64,000 bases of DNA from CAYUHJ01 sp964444365 (GTDB taxonomy: Bacteria > Planctomycetota > Planctomycetia > Gemmatales > Gemmataceae). Below are positions 19,627 through 29,100 of the stretch, in pieces. Position 1 is the first letter of the stretch, and every line of letters starts with the position of its first letter. The stretch is taken from NCBI GenBank assembly GCA_964444365.1, contig CAYUHJ010000003.1:41041-105040 (forward strand), given 5' to 3'. The position numbers were made by a program, and so were the translations under genes. The notes beneath the pieces are model-generated. The model ran no database searches. It was given only the letters and a program-made list of their open reading frames with translations, and was not told the origin of the DNA.

Positions 19627-22365
19627 ATGTCGTCTCGCCTGGTTCCGCTTGCGCTGGCGTTGTGCCTGGTCGCCGTGCCCCCCACCCGGTCCGCGGAGAA
19701 GCCGAACCCGGACGCGGCCCTGGCCAAGACCGCCCAGGCGATGTTCGCCACGCTGAAGGCGGCGAAGCTCGACAACGGGTTGCAGGTCTACCTGCTGCCC
19801 GTCCCCGGTGCCCCGACCGTGTCCACGATGGTCGCCTACCGGGTCGGCTCCGCGGACGAGGAGAACGACCAGACGGGCCTGTCGCACTACCTCGAACACC
19901 TCATGTTCAAGGGGACGGCGAAGCTGATGCCGGGGGACATCGACCGGGCGACGCAGCGCAACGGCGGGAAGAACAACGCCTACACGACCGAGGACATGAC
20001 CGTCTACCACTTCGACTTCGCCGCCGACCGGTGGGCGTCGGCACTGGAGATCGAAGCCGACCGGATGCGGAACGTCAAGATCGACGAAAAGCACGAGTTC
20101 GAGCAGGAAAAAGGCGCGGTCATCGCGGAGTTGAAGGGGGGCGAGGACCAGCCGTGGGACCTGGAGTACAAGGCGATCCTGCCGATCCTGTTCCCGAAGG
20201 GCTCCCCCTACGCCCACCCGGTCATCGGCGAGGAAAAGCACGTCCGGGCCGCGACCGCGGAGATCATCAAGCGGCACTACGACAAGTGGTACTACCCCAA
20301 CAACGCGGCCATCGTCGTCGCCGGCGGGTTCGACGCCGACGAGGCGATGGCCACGATCAAGAAACTCTTCGGCGGCATCCCGAAGGGCGACCTCCCGCCG
20401 CGGATGCCGGACCCGAAGCAGCCGGTCCGCGAGAAGCAGGTGCGCAACGAGTTCGAGTCGAAGTTCGACGTGCCGCGGATGATGATCGGGTTCAACACCG
20501 TCGCGGCCGGCCACCCGGACGACTACGTGTTCGACACCATCGACGACGTGCTGACCGCCGGCAAAACCGCCCGGCTGCACAAGCGGCTCGTCGAGGACGA
20601 ACGCCTCGCGAACGCGGTGTCCACGTCCAACAACGCCGGCCGGTACCCGGGGTGGTTCTCCGTCGAAGTCGAGATGTTGAAAGGGAAAGACCGCAAGAAG
20701 GCCGAGAAGATCGTCTTCGAGGAACTGGAAAAGCTGGCGAAGGAACCGATCACCGAGGCGGAACTCAAGCGCGTCCGCCGGGGGATCCTGGCGTCGTACA
20801 TCTTCAGCCGGGAGAGCGTCCACAACCTCGCGGACTTCGTCGCCCGCACGGTGATGCTGACGGACATCGACTACCTGAAGACGTACCTCGACAAGGCGAT
20901 GGCCGTCACCCCCGCAGACGTCCAGCGCGTCGCGGCGAAGTACCTGACGCAGCCGAAGTCGGTGGTGGTGTGGTCGATCCCGGAAGGGGACGAACCGAAA
21001 GGTGGCGAGAAGGAAGAGAAAAAGCCCGGTCGCAAACCGGTTAGCCGCGAGGCGAAGCCGAGCGAGGGGACTCCCGCCGCCGGGTTCTCCCTCAAGGACG
21101 CGAAGCGCACCGTCCTCCCCAACGGGCTGACCCTCGTCACGCTCGAAAACCGCCGGCTGCCCATCGTCGTCGCCGAGACGTTCGTCGCCGACACCCGGCT
21201 CCGGGAACCGGCGAACAAGGTCGGCGTCGCCGCCCTCGTCGGGGACATGCTCGAAGAAGGCACCAAGACCCGCACCGGCGAGGAAATCTCCACGCTGATC
21301 GAGGACACCGGCGGCAGCCTGGGATTCTCGTCCGCGGGCGGCACGCTCAAGGTGCTGACCCCGGACACCGACCTGGGGTTGGGGATTCTCTTCGACTGCA
21401 TGATGAACCCGACGTTCCCGAAGGACGCCCTCGAACGCAAGCGGGAGCAGCAAATCTCCGTCATCGCGGACGTCGAAACCCAGCCGCAAAACCGGGCAAA
21501 AATGCACTTCCACGAGATCATCTACGGCCAGCACCCGTTCGGCCGGTCGAGCTACGGCAAGAAGGACGTGGTCAAGAAGTTCTCGCAAAAAGATCTGAAG
21601 GAGTTCCACGCCGCCGCCTACGGGCCGGACACGACGACGGTCGTGGTGGTGGGCGACTTCGACACCGCCGAGATGCGGAAAAAGATCGAGAAGCTGACGG
21701 CCGACTGGAAGCCGACCGGCGTGAAGACGCCCAGGCCCGCGGCCCCGCCGGAGCCGGAGAAGTCGACGCTCAAGATCGTGTCCGACCCGACGGCGGCCCA
21801 GACCCACGTCTACATCGGGCACCTCGGCATCACGCGGGACAACCCGGATTACTACAAGCTCCTCGTCATGGACAACGTCCTCGGCACCGGCCCCGGCTTC
21901 ACCGACCGGCTCTCGTCCACGCTCCGCGACCGGCAGGGACTCGCGTACACCGTCACCGCGACGATCACGCCTTCCGCCGGCGACCAACCGGGGACGTTTA
22001 CCGGGTACATCGGCACGTTCCCGGACAAGTTCACCTGGGTGAAGGACGGCTTCGTGAAGGAGTTCAACAAGATCCGCGACGAGCCGGCGACGAAGCAGGA
22101 GGTCGACGACGCGAAGAAGTACCTCCTCGGGAGTTTGCCGTTCAAGCTGTCGTCGAACGAGGACGTGGCCGGGCAACTCCTCGCGGTCGAGCGGTACGGG
22201 TTGGGGCTGGACTACCTGGAAAAGTACCGCGACGAGGTGAACAAGGTCACGGTCGCCGACGTGCAAGCGGTCGCGAAGAAGTACCTGGACCCGAAGAAAC
22301 TCGTCATCGTCGCCGTCGGGCCGATCGACTCGGAGGGGAAGGCGCTGAAGGAAGCGAAGGAGTGA
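19627..22365 (+). CDS. M16 family zinc metallopeptidase, two-domain
   Basis: 912 residues from ATG 19627 with an N-terminal signal sequence (MSSRLVPLALALCLVAVPPT). The first half is an active insulinase/pitrilysin-type unit: HYLEH at about residues 87-91 is the inverted zinc motif HxxEH, followed by FKGTAKLMPG, NAYTTEDMTVY and the downstream Glu region EQEKGAVIAELKGGEDQPW. The second half (from about 485) repeats the fold without HxxEH, as is usual for the non-catalytic partner, and keeps a YTVTATITPSAGDQPG segment. It probably degrades peptides in the periplasm. The linker contains a 27-nt dispersed repeat (KPVSREAKPSEG, bases 21038-21064). Confidence 0.93.
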   Translation: MSSRLVPLALALCLVAVPPTRSAEKPNPDAALAKTAQAMFATLKAAKLDNGLQVYLLPVPGAPTVSTMVAYRVGSADEENDQTGLSHYLEHLMFKGTAKLMPGDIDRATQRNGGKNNAYTTEDMTVYHFDFAADRWASALEIEADRMRNVKIDEKHEFEQEKGAVIAELKGGEDQPWDLEYKAILPILFPKGSPYAHPVIGEEKHVRAATAEIIKRHYDKWYYPNNAAIVVAGGFDADEAMATIKKLFGGIPKGDLPPRMPDPKQPVREKQVRNEFESKFDVPRMMIGFNTVAAGHPDDYVFDTIDDVLTAGKTARLHKRLVEDERLANAVSTSNNAGRYPGWFSVEVEMLKGKDRKKAEKIVFEELEKLAKEPITEAELKRVRRGILASYIFSRESVHNLADFVARTVMLTDIDYLKTYLDKAMAVTPADVQRVAAKYLTQPKSVVVWSIPEGDEPKGGEKEEKKPGRKPVSREAKPSEGTPAAGFSLKDAKRTVLPNGLTLVTLENRRLPIVVAETFVADTRLREPANKVGVAALVGDMLEEGTKTRTGEEISTLIEDTGGSLGFSSAGGTLKVLTPDTDLGLGILFDCMMNPTFPKDALERKREQQISVIADVETQPQNRAKMHFHEIIYGQHPFGRSSYGKKDVVKKFSQKDLKEFHAAAYGPDTTTVVVVGDFDTAEMRKKIEKLTADWKPTGVKTPRPAAPPEPEKSTLKIVSDPTAAQTHVYIGHLGITRDNPDYYKLLVMDNVLGTGPGFTDRLSSTLRDRQGLAYTVTATITPSAGDQPGTFTGYIGTFPDKFTWVKDGFVKEFNKIRDEPATKQEVDDAKKYLLGSLPFKLSSNEDVAGQLLAVERYGLGLDYLEKYRDEVNKVTVADVQAVAKKYLDPKKLVIVAVGPIDSEGKALKEAKE
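21038..21064. repeat. 27-nt dispersed repeat, copy B (M16 peptidase linker)
   Basis: Same 27-mer as at 2200-2226 with A at the variable position, read in the same frame as VSREAKPSE. It sits in the charged linker between the two M16 half-domains. Confidence 0.85.
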
Positions 22366-22415
22366 TAGTGGGCAGGGATAGTCAGAACCTTCCGGCTATC
22401 CCAAGGAAAAGGAAT

Positions 22416-22480
22416 AGGGATAGTGGGCAGGGATAGGGGTAGGCAGATTCCGGCTATCCCGATCCCTGCCCACTATCCCT
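22416..22480. repeat. Inverted repeat with an extra partial copy, downstream of the M16 gene
   Basis: Perfect 19-nt arms at 22416-22434 (AGGGATAGTGGGCAGGGAT) and 22462-22480. A third partial copy of the left arm (GATAGTGGGCAGGGATAG) begins at the M16 stop codon near 22364. The unit GGCTATCCC also occurs twice. Possibly a terminator made of dispersed repeats. Confidence 0.8.
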
Positions 22481-22549
22481 GCTGATGGAACTTCCCCGGA
22501 GTCGTCGGCGTATGACTCTCAGTGACCCGCTCCGTCCGGAACCGTTGCC

Positions 22550-23959
22550 ATGAACTCGTCCGTGAAGACCGGCCTGGTCGTCGGGCTCGTGATGCTCGTC
22601 ATCTTCGGGGCGACGGTCATCTCGCAGTTCACGTCCACGCCCAAGAACCCGGACGAGGGCGGGCCGGGGGACGCGCCGGTCCAGCCGCTGCGGCTTTCGA
22701 CGCTCGACCGGAAGTACGACCCGTTCTCGGACGACCCGGCGGAGCGGTTCTTCCAGGCGTACCACGAGCCGGACAGTAACAACCCCGCCAAGGCAACCTA
22801 CTGGTTCCAGAACGTCAACCCGACCCCGGTGCGGGTCACGATCCGGGGCGTGTCGTGCGGGTCGTGCAGCTTCTTCTCCGTGCGGGCGATGCCGGCGAAG
22901 GACGTGAACGAGTGCGCGACCCTGACCGCCGCCGGGCTGTTCCCCGCGACGGCGTTCCCGCTGCCGAACGTGCTGACGGCGGTCGGCTTCGCGAAGCTGA
23001 ACCCGAACGACCCCGGCGTCGTGCTGGACGTGAACAACCGCGAGATCGCCGCCGAGATCCCCGCCGCCGGGCCGGACGGCCCGGCGTGGGGCTATTTCGT
23101 TCTGGGGGTCAAGATCAACACCGAAGGTCCGATCTCGCCGAAGTCCGTCGACCTCGGGCTTCAGACGCCGAAGATGCCCGGCCCGGCCGCGGTGCGGCTG
23201 ACGACGTACCTCGTCGGGGCGAAGCCGTTCGAGGTGACGCCGCCAGTGCTGAAGTTCGGCCTGCTCCCCGAGGGCACGGCCGACCGCAAGCTGGAGTTCG
23301 CGTACTGGTCGTCGATCCGGCCGCAGACGGACTTCCCGCCGCCGGCGACGAGCGTCACGTCGCACGAGGCGTTTCTGTCCGTCGGCACGCCCGTCCCGAT
23401 GACCGCGGCCGAGCGGCAACAGCTGTCCGACGAACTCACCCTGACGGACCCGAACAAGAGGCCGATCCCCGTGACGGGCGGGTACCGCGTGCCGGTCACG
23501 CTGAAGCGGAAAGTCCCCGGCGCGACCCCGCCGGAGCCGGACATCGGGCCGCTGGAGACCGCGGTCGGCGTCAGCGGGCCGCCCGGCAGCAAGGCGGACC
23601 GCGTCACCGTCCGCGCGACCGTTACAGGCCTCGTCACCCTGGGGGACGGTCTCGCGGAAGCGAAACTCGGCGATTATAACGGGCAATTCGGAACGTCGAA
23701 GGAGTTCAAGTTGTACTCCGACCGCACCGACCTGGACCTGGAGGTCGTGACGGCCGAGTCCCACCCGAAGTTTCTGGACGCGACCCTGTCGGCCCCGACC
23801 GCGGAACCCGGCCGGCGGGCGTGGACGCTGAAGATCGCGGTCCCCGCCGAACTCGGCTTCGGCACGCTCCCGCCGGACGCGGTGGTCGTGTTGCGGTCGA
23901 AGGGGCCGACCCCGCAGCGGGTGCGAATCCCCGTGCAGGGGAACGGGTTCCGGCGATAA
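22550..23959 (+). CDS. Membrane-anchored protein with DUF1573-like domains, function unknown
   Basis: 469 residues. An N-terminal anchor (VVGLVMLVIFGATVISQF, residues about 9-27) leaves the rest outside the membrane. The body looks like repeated immunoglobulin-like beta domains related to DUF1573: ATYWFQNVNPTPVRVTIRGV followed by SCGSCSF, later PPVLKFGLLPEGTADRKLEF, and a last block ending VVVLRSKGPTPQRVRIPVQG. The SCGSC pattern matches the SCGC/T core of DUF1573. A role as an envelope structural or binding protein is inference. It lies between the M16 peptidase and the tetraheme cytochrome, all on the + strand but separated by repeats. Confidence 0.75.
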   Translation: MNSSVKTGLVVGLVMLVIFGATVISQFTSTPKNPDEGGPGDAPVQPLRLSTLDRKYDPFSDDPAERFFQAYHEPDSNNPAKATYWFQNVNPTPVRVTIRGVSCGSCSFFSVRAMPAKDVNECATLTAAGLFPATAFPLPNVLTAVGFAKLNPNDPGVVLDVNNREIAAEIPAAGPDGPAWGYFVLGVKINTEGPISPKSVDLGLQTPKMPGPAAVRLTTYLVGAKPFEVTPPVLKFGLLPEGTADRKLEFAYWSSIRPQTDFPPPATSVTSHEAFLSVGTPVPMTAAERQQLSDELTLTDPNKRPIPVTGGYRVPVTLKRKVPGATPPEPDIGPLETAVGVSGPPGSKADRVTVRATVTGLVTLGDGLAEAKLGDYNGQFGTSKEFKLYSDRTDLDLEVVTAESHPKFLDATLSAPTAEPGRRAWTLKIAVPAELGFGTLPPDAVVVLRSKGPTPQRVRIPVQGNGFRR

Positions 23960-23960
23960 A

Positions 23961-24063
23961 GTAGGCAACTCGCTCCGCGAGTTGCCGGTTCATGTCCCGA
24001 GAACGGAGTAATCGTTTCCCAGGGTGCAAGCGAAGTCACTCGCGGAGCGAGTGACCTACTGAC
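23961..24063. repeat. Bipartite palindromic element, copy 1
   Basis: Two short palindromes, CAACTCGCTCCGCGAGTTG near the left end and GTCACTCGCGGAGCGAGTGAC at 24035-24055, joined by about 50 nt containing CATGTCCCGAGAACG. The cores of the two palindromes are reverse complements, so the whole element can also fold end to end. A second copy is at 32964-33065. Confidence 0.85.
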
Positions 24064-24147
24064 TGCTCCAGGGCAAGCTGACCTCCCCGCCGGGCGGGAA
24101 ATCGGGTATTCCGTCTCCTTCGTATCGAACTCACGGGGCGACCGCCG

Positions 24148-25947
24148 ATGTCCGAACCGATCCCGACCCCTGCTTCTGGTTTCGGCGTCCGCCTCGCCGC
24201 CGTGGTCTGCGCGGTGGCCTGCGTCGGCGTCGCGACCGGGTTCTGGGTCGTCCAACGGAAGCCGGCCGGTTCCCCGACACTCCCCACGCCCGGCTCCGCC
24301 GACAAGCCGACGCCCGTCATCACCGCCGGCGCACCGGCCGCGTTGAAAGACTGGGGGAAGCCGGACCTGGCGATCGTGCTCACCGGCCAAACGTACGGCT
24401 ACCTCTCCCCGTGCGGGTGCAGCCGGCCGCAGAAGGGCGGCATCGAACGCCGGGCGAACTTCCTCGACGGGCTCCGCGCGAAGGGTTGGCAGGTCGTCGG
24501 CCTCGACCTCGGCGACGCCGCGGCACAAACCTGGGACGACACGAAGCCCAAGGGGCTGCGGAAGCAAAACACCCTGAAGTATCGCACGACCATGCAAGCG
24601 ATGGCCGCGATGGGCTACGCCGCCGTCGGCCTCGGCGAGACGGAGTTCACCGGCCAGCTCTTCCCGCTCCTGGGCGAATACACGCTGCAGAACGCGAACA
24701 AGCGGCCGATCGTGCTCGGGGCGAACCTCGTGAACGTCGGGCAGGGCGGGACGCTCACCCCCCGGGAGACTTACTTCGCGATCCCGAACGCCCGGCCGAT
24801 GGTCGAAGACTTTGAAGTCATCTCGGGCGACAATCAACCCACCGTCGCCGTGGTCGGGCTGCTCGGGGCCGACCTCATCGGCAAGCTGCCGAAGATCGAC
24901 TCGCAGTTCGCGGTCGGCGACGCGAAGGTCACGCTGACGGCGGTGCTGGCGAAGATGGACAAACTGCCGACGAAGCCGGACATCCGCGTGCTGCTGTACT
25001 CCGGCAACCTCGACGCGGCGAAGGCGGCGGCGAAGGCGTTCCCCCAGTTCAACCTGATCGTCTGCCAGTCCGAGGAGTCCGAGCCGCCGCAGTTCCCGGC
25101 CCGCGAGAACGACGGCAAGACGCTCGTCGTGCAGGTCGGCCACAAGGGCCAAAACGTCGGCGTCGTCGGCGTCTTCAAGACGGACGCGGGCTACGAGATG
25201 AAGTACCAGCTCGCCCCGCTCGGCGAGGAGTACATCACGCCCGCCGAGAAGGTGAAGGGGCACAAGGTGCTCGAACTGCTGGAAGACTACGCCAGCAACG
25301 TCGAGCGCGACAACCTCCTCGCGGTGGCCCGGGCCAAGCCGCAGCAACACCGGGCGCAGATTCAACTGCCGAACGACAAGCCGACCTACGTCGGGGCCGA
25401 CGCGTGCAAGAAGTGCCACGCCGCCGAGTTCGCGGTGTGGAACGCCAGCAAGCACTCGCACGCCTACGAGGCGCTGGTGAAAGCGGCCGAGCGGCCGTCG
25501 AAGCGGCAGTTCGACCCCGAGTGCGTGTCGTGCCACACGACCGGGTTCGAGTACGTCGGCGGGTTCGACAACGCGAAGGCGTCCGCCCACCTGCTCGGGA
25601 ACCAGTGCGAGAACTGCCACGGCCCCGGCAGCGCCCACGCGGCCGCGCCGAACAACAAGGCGCTGTACGCCGAACTGATGTCGTGGGCGGCCAAGCCCGG
25701 CGACCGGCTGCCGAACATCGACGTCTTCAAGGCGGCCGCCAAACTGAAGTCCCACGAACGCGACCAGCCCGGCGGCCCGCTCGCGAAGCTGACCGCGGAC
25801 CAGAAGCGGATGATGAACCTCGTCACGGCCATGTGCATGAAGTGCCACGACGGCGAGAACGACCCGAAGTTCGACCTCATCGAATACTTCCCCAAGATCC
25901 ACCACAGCGGGCTGAAGAACGCCGGCCTGCCGCCGGGGGCGAAGTAA
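24148..25947 (+). CDS. Exported tetraheme cytochrome c with N-terminal metallophosphatase-like domain
   Basis: 599 residues with an N-terminal membrane anchor or signal (LAAVVCAVACVGVATGFWVV, about 13-32). Residues about 70-370 resemble the UshA/5'-nucleotidase metallophosphatase fold (GGIERRANFLDGLRAKGWQV, AMAAMGYAAVGLGETEFTG, PIVLGANLVNVG), but the usual metal ligands D-x-H and GNHE are replaced (TGQTYGYL, GETE), so phosphatase activity is doubtful; an SPCGCS motif is present. The C-terminal third has four CxxCH heme sites (CKKCH, CVSCH, CENCH, CMKCH) like cytochrome c554-type proteins. It is likely a periplasmic electron carrier; the partner and substrate are unknown. Confidence 0.85.
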   Translation: MSEPIPTPASGFGVRLAAVVCAVACVGVATGFWVVQRKPAGSPTLPTPGSADKPTPVITAGAPAALKDWGKPDLAIVLTGQTYGYLSPCGCSRPQKGGIERRANFLDGLRAKGWQVVGLDLGDAAAQTWDDTKPKGLRKQNTLKYRTTMQAMAAMGYAAVGLGETEFTGQLFPLLGEYTLQNANKRPIVLGANLVNVGQGGTLTPRETYFAIPNARPMVEDFEVISGDNQPTVAVVGLLGADLIGKLPKIDSQFAVGDAKVTLTAVLAKMDKLPTKPDIRVLLYSGNLDAAKAAAKAFPQFNLIVCQSEESEPPQFPARENDGKTLVVQVGHKGQNVGVVGVFKTDAGYEMKYQLAPLGEEYITPAEKVKGHKVLELLEDYASNVERDNLLAVARAKPQQHRAQIQLPNDKPTYVGADACKKCHAAEFAVWNASKHSHAYEALVKAAERPSKRQFDPECVSCHTTGFEYVGGFDNAKASAHLLGNQCENCHGPGSAHAAAPNNKALYAELMSWAAKPGDRLPNIDVFKAAAKLKSHERDQPGGPLAKLTADQKRMMNLVTAMCMKCHDGENDPKFDLIEYFPKIHHSGLKNAGLPPGAK

Positions 25948-25958
25948 GCCCCTAAACA

Positions 25959-26047
25959 CAGAGAAGAATTTTGACAGGATTAACAGGATGAACAGGATTT
26001 GGATTTGATCCTGTTCATCCTGTTAATCCTGTCAAAATTCTTCTCTG
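25959..26047. repeat. Perfect 40-bp palindrome between the cytochrome and pyc genes
   Basis: 40-nt arms at 25959-25998 and 26008-26047 are exactly complementary around a 9-nt loop. The arms contain the internally repetitive GACAGGATTAACAGGATGA. The arms are AT-rich compared with the rest of the window, which suggests a dispersed repeat rather than local sequence. It may also terminate the cytochrome transcript. Confidence 0.9.
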
Positions 26048-26143
26048 CGGTATTGTGCCTTTGTGGTGAACTCTTCTGTTCTGTGCGGGTCGGCGGGGAT
26101 TTCGTATCATCCCTCGGGTCTTTCCTGGAGGGGTTCTCTGCCC

Positions 26144-29100
26144 ATGCCGGTCGTCAAACCGATTCGCAAGTTGCTCGTCGCGAACCGCAGTGAAATCGCG
26201 ATCCGCGTGTTCCGCTCCGCCCACGAACTCGGCGTCCGCACCGTCGCGATCTACTCCCACGAAGACCGCTTCGCCCTGCACCGGTTCAAGGCGGACGAGG
26301 CCTACCGCGTCGGCAAGCCCGGCGAACCGATTCGCGCCTACCTCGACATCCCCGGCATCGTCGCCCTGGCCAAAGACGCCGGCGTCGACGCGATCCACCC
26401 CGGCTACGGCTTCCTCTCGGAAAACGCCTACTTCGCGAAGGCGTGCGTCGAAGCGGGCATCGCGTTCGTCGGCCCGCGGCCCGAGATCCTCGAATCCCTC
26501 GGCGACAAGGTCACGGCCCGGCGGATCGCCCGGCAAGCGAACGTCCCCGTGCTCTCCGGCGGTGACAGCCCGGTGTCGTCCATCGCGGATGCGAAGAAAC
26601 TCGCGGAATCGCTCGGCTACCCGGTCATCGTGAAGGCCGCGATGGGCGGCGGCGGCCGGGGGATGCGCGTCGTCCGCGAGGCGGACAAGCTCGAAGAGGC
26701 GATCACCTCCGCCCAGCGAGAAGCCGGCAGCGCGTTCGGCGTGCCGGACGTGTTCCTCGAAAAGTTCGTCGAACGCGCCAAGCACATCGAGGTGCAACTC
26801 CTCGGCGACCGGCACGGCGGGCTCGTCCACCTGTTCGAGCGCGATTGCTCCGTCCAGCGGCGGCACCAGAAGGTCGTCGAACTCGCCCCGGCCCCGAACC
26901 TGGACGCGACGGTACGGCAGGGGTTGCTCGACGCGGCGCTCGCCGTCGGGAAGGCGGTCGGCGTCGACAACGCGGCGACGGTCGAGTTCCTCGTCGACGT
27001 CGAGGCCGGCAAGTTCTACTTCATCGAGGTCAACCCGCGGATTCAGGTCGAGCACACCGTCACGGAAGTCGTCACCGGCTACGACATCGTCAAGTCGCAG
27101 ATCCTCATCGCGCAGGGCAGCCCGCTGTCCGACCCCGAAATCGGTCTGGGAGACCAGTCGAAGATCCAGACGCACGGGTTCGCGATCCAGTGCCGGGTGA
27201 CGACCGAAGACCCCGCCAACGGTTTTGCCCCGGACTACGGCCGGCTGACCGCGTACCGCTCCGCCGCCGGGCTCGGGGTGCGGCTCGACGCGGGGACGGC
27301 GTTCAGCGGGGCGGTGATTACGCCCTTCTACGACTCGATGCTGGTGAAGGTGACGGCCGACGGCATACGGTTCATCGACGCGGCCCGGCGGATGGAGCGG
27401 GTGCTGCAAGAGTTCCGCGTCCGCGGGGTGAAGACGAACATCCCGTTCCTCGTGAACCTCGTCACGCACCCGGAATTCCTGGCCGGCAAGGTCACGACGC
27501 GGTTCCTCGACGACACCCCCAAGCTCTTCGACCTGCCGAAGCGCCGCGACCGCGCCTCCAAGGTGCTCGGCTACCTCGCCGACGTGATCGTCAACGGCCA
27601 CCCGGAGGTGAAGGGGAAGTTCGCCGCGGTCCCGAAGGAGCCGGCGACCGTCACCGCGGTGCCGTTCGTCCCGGGCCGGAGTGCGAACCTGCCGACCGGC
27701 ACGCGGGACGTGTTCAAGCAGATCGGCGCGGACCGGTTCGCGAAGTGGGTCCGCGACCAGAAGCGGCTGCTCGTGACGGACACGACGATGCGGGACGCCC
27801 ACCAGTCGCTGCTCGCGACGCGGATGCGGACGTTCGACATGCTGCAGGTCGCCCCGCGGTACGCCCGCCGGCACGCCGACCTGTTCTCCCTGGAAATGTG
27901 GGGCGGCGCGACGTTCGACACCGCCATGCGGTTCCTGAAGGAAGACCCGTGGGACCGGCTGACGAAGCTCCGCGAGCGGATCCCGAACGTGATGTTCCAG
28001 ATGCTCCTGCGGGCCGCGAGTGCGGTCGGGTACACGAACTACCCGGACAACGTCGTGTACGCCTTCTGCAAGGAGGCGGCGGCCGCGGGGATGGACCTCT
28101 TCCGCATCTTCGACGCGAACAACTGGCTGCCGAACCTGCGGCTCGCGATCGACGCCGTCCGGCAAACGGACGCCATCGCGGAAGCGGCGATCTGCTACAC
28201 GGGCGACATTTTGGACCCGAAGCGGGACAAGTATTCGCTGAAGTATTACGTCGCACTCGCGAAGGACCTCGCGAACGCCGGGGCGCACTTCCTCGCGATC
28301 AAGGACATGGCCGGGCTGCTGAAGCCGTACGCGGCGCGGAAGCTGGTGAAGGCGCTGCGGCAGGAGCTCGACCTGCCGATCCACTTCCACACGCACGACT
28401 GCCCCGGCGGGCAGATCGCGTCGTACACGATGGCCGCCGAGGAGGGCGTCGACATCGTCGACTGCGCGTTCGCCCCGCTGGCGGGGATCACCGCCCAGCC
28501 GAGCCTCAACGCCCTCGCGGAAGCGATGCGGTTCACGGACCGCGACACCGGGCTGAACTTCGACGACCTGCAAGACACCGCCCGCTACTGGGACGAAGTC
28601 CGCAAGAGCTACGCCCCCTTCGAGACGGGCCAGCTCGCGTCGTCCGCCGAGGTCTACCAGCACGAGATGCCCGGCGGGCAGTCGACGAACCTGTACCAGC
28701 AGGCGAAGTCGCTCGGCCTCGGCGACCGCTGGGCGGACGTGTGCCGGACCTACGCGGACGTGAACAAGCTGTTCGGCGACATCGTCAAGGTCACGCCGAC
28801 GAGCAAGGTCGTAGGCGACATGGCCCTCTTCATGCTGGCGAACAACCTGTCCCGCACCGACGTGCTCGACGCGAAGAAGGAAGTCGCGTTCCCCGAGTCC
28901 GTGGTCGAGTTCTTCGAGGGGAAGCTCGGCCAGCCGCCGGGCGGGTTCCCGGCGGCGCTGCAAACCCGCATCCTTCGCGGCCGCAAGCCGCTGACCGACC
29001 GCCCCGGCGCGACGCTGGCCCCCGCCGACTTCGACGCGGCGAAGAAGGCCCTCGAACCGAAGCTCGGCCGGCCGGCGAGCGAACGAGAAGTCGTGTCGCA

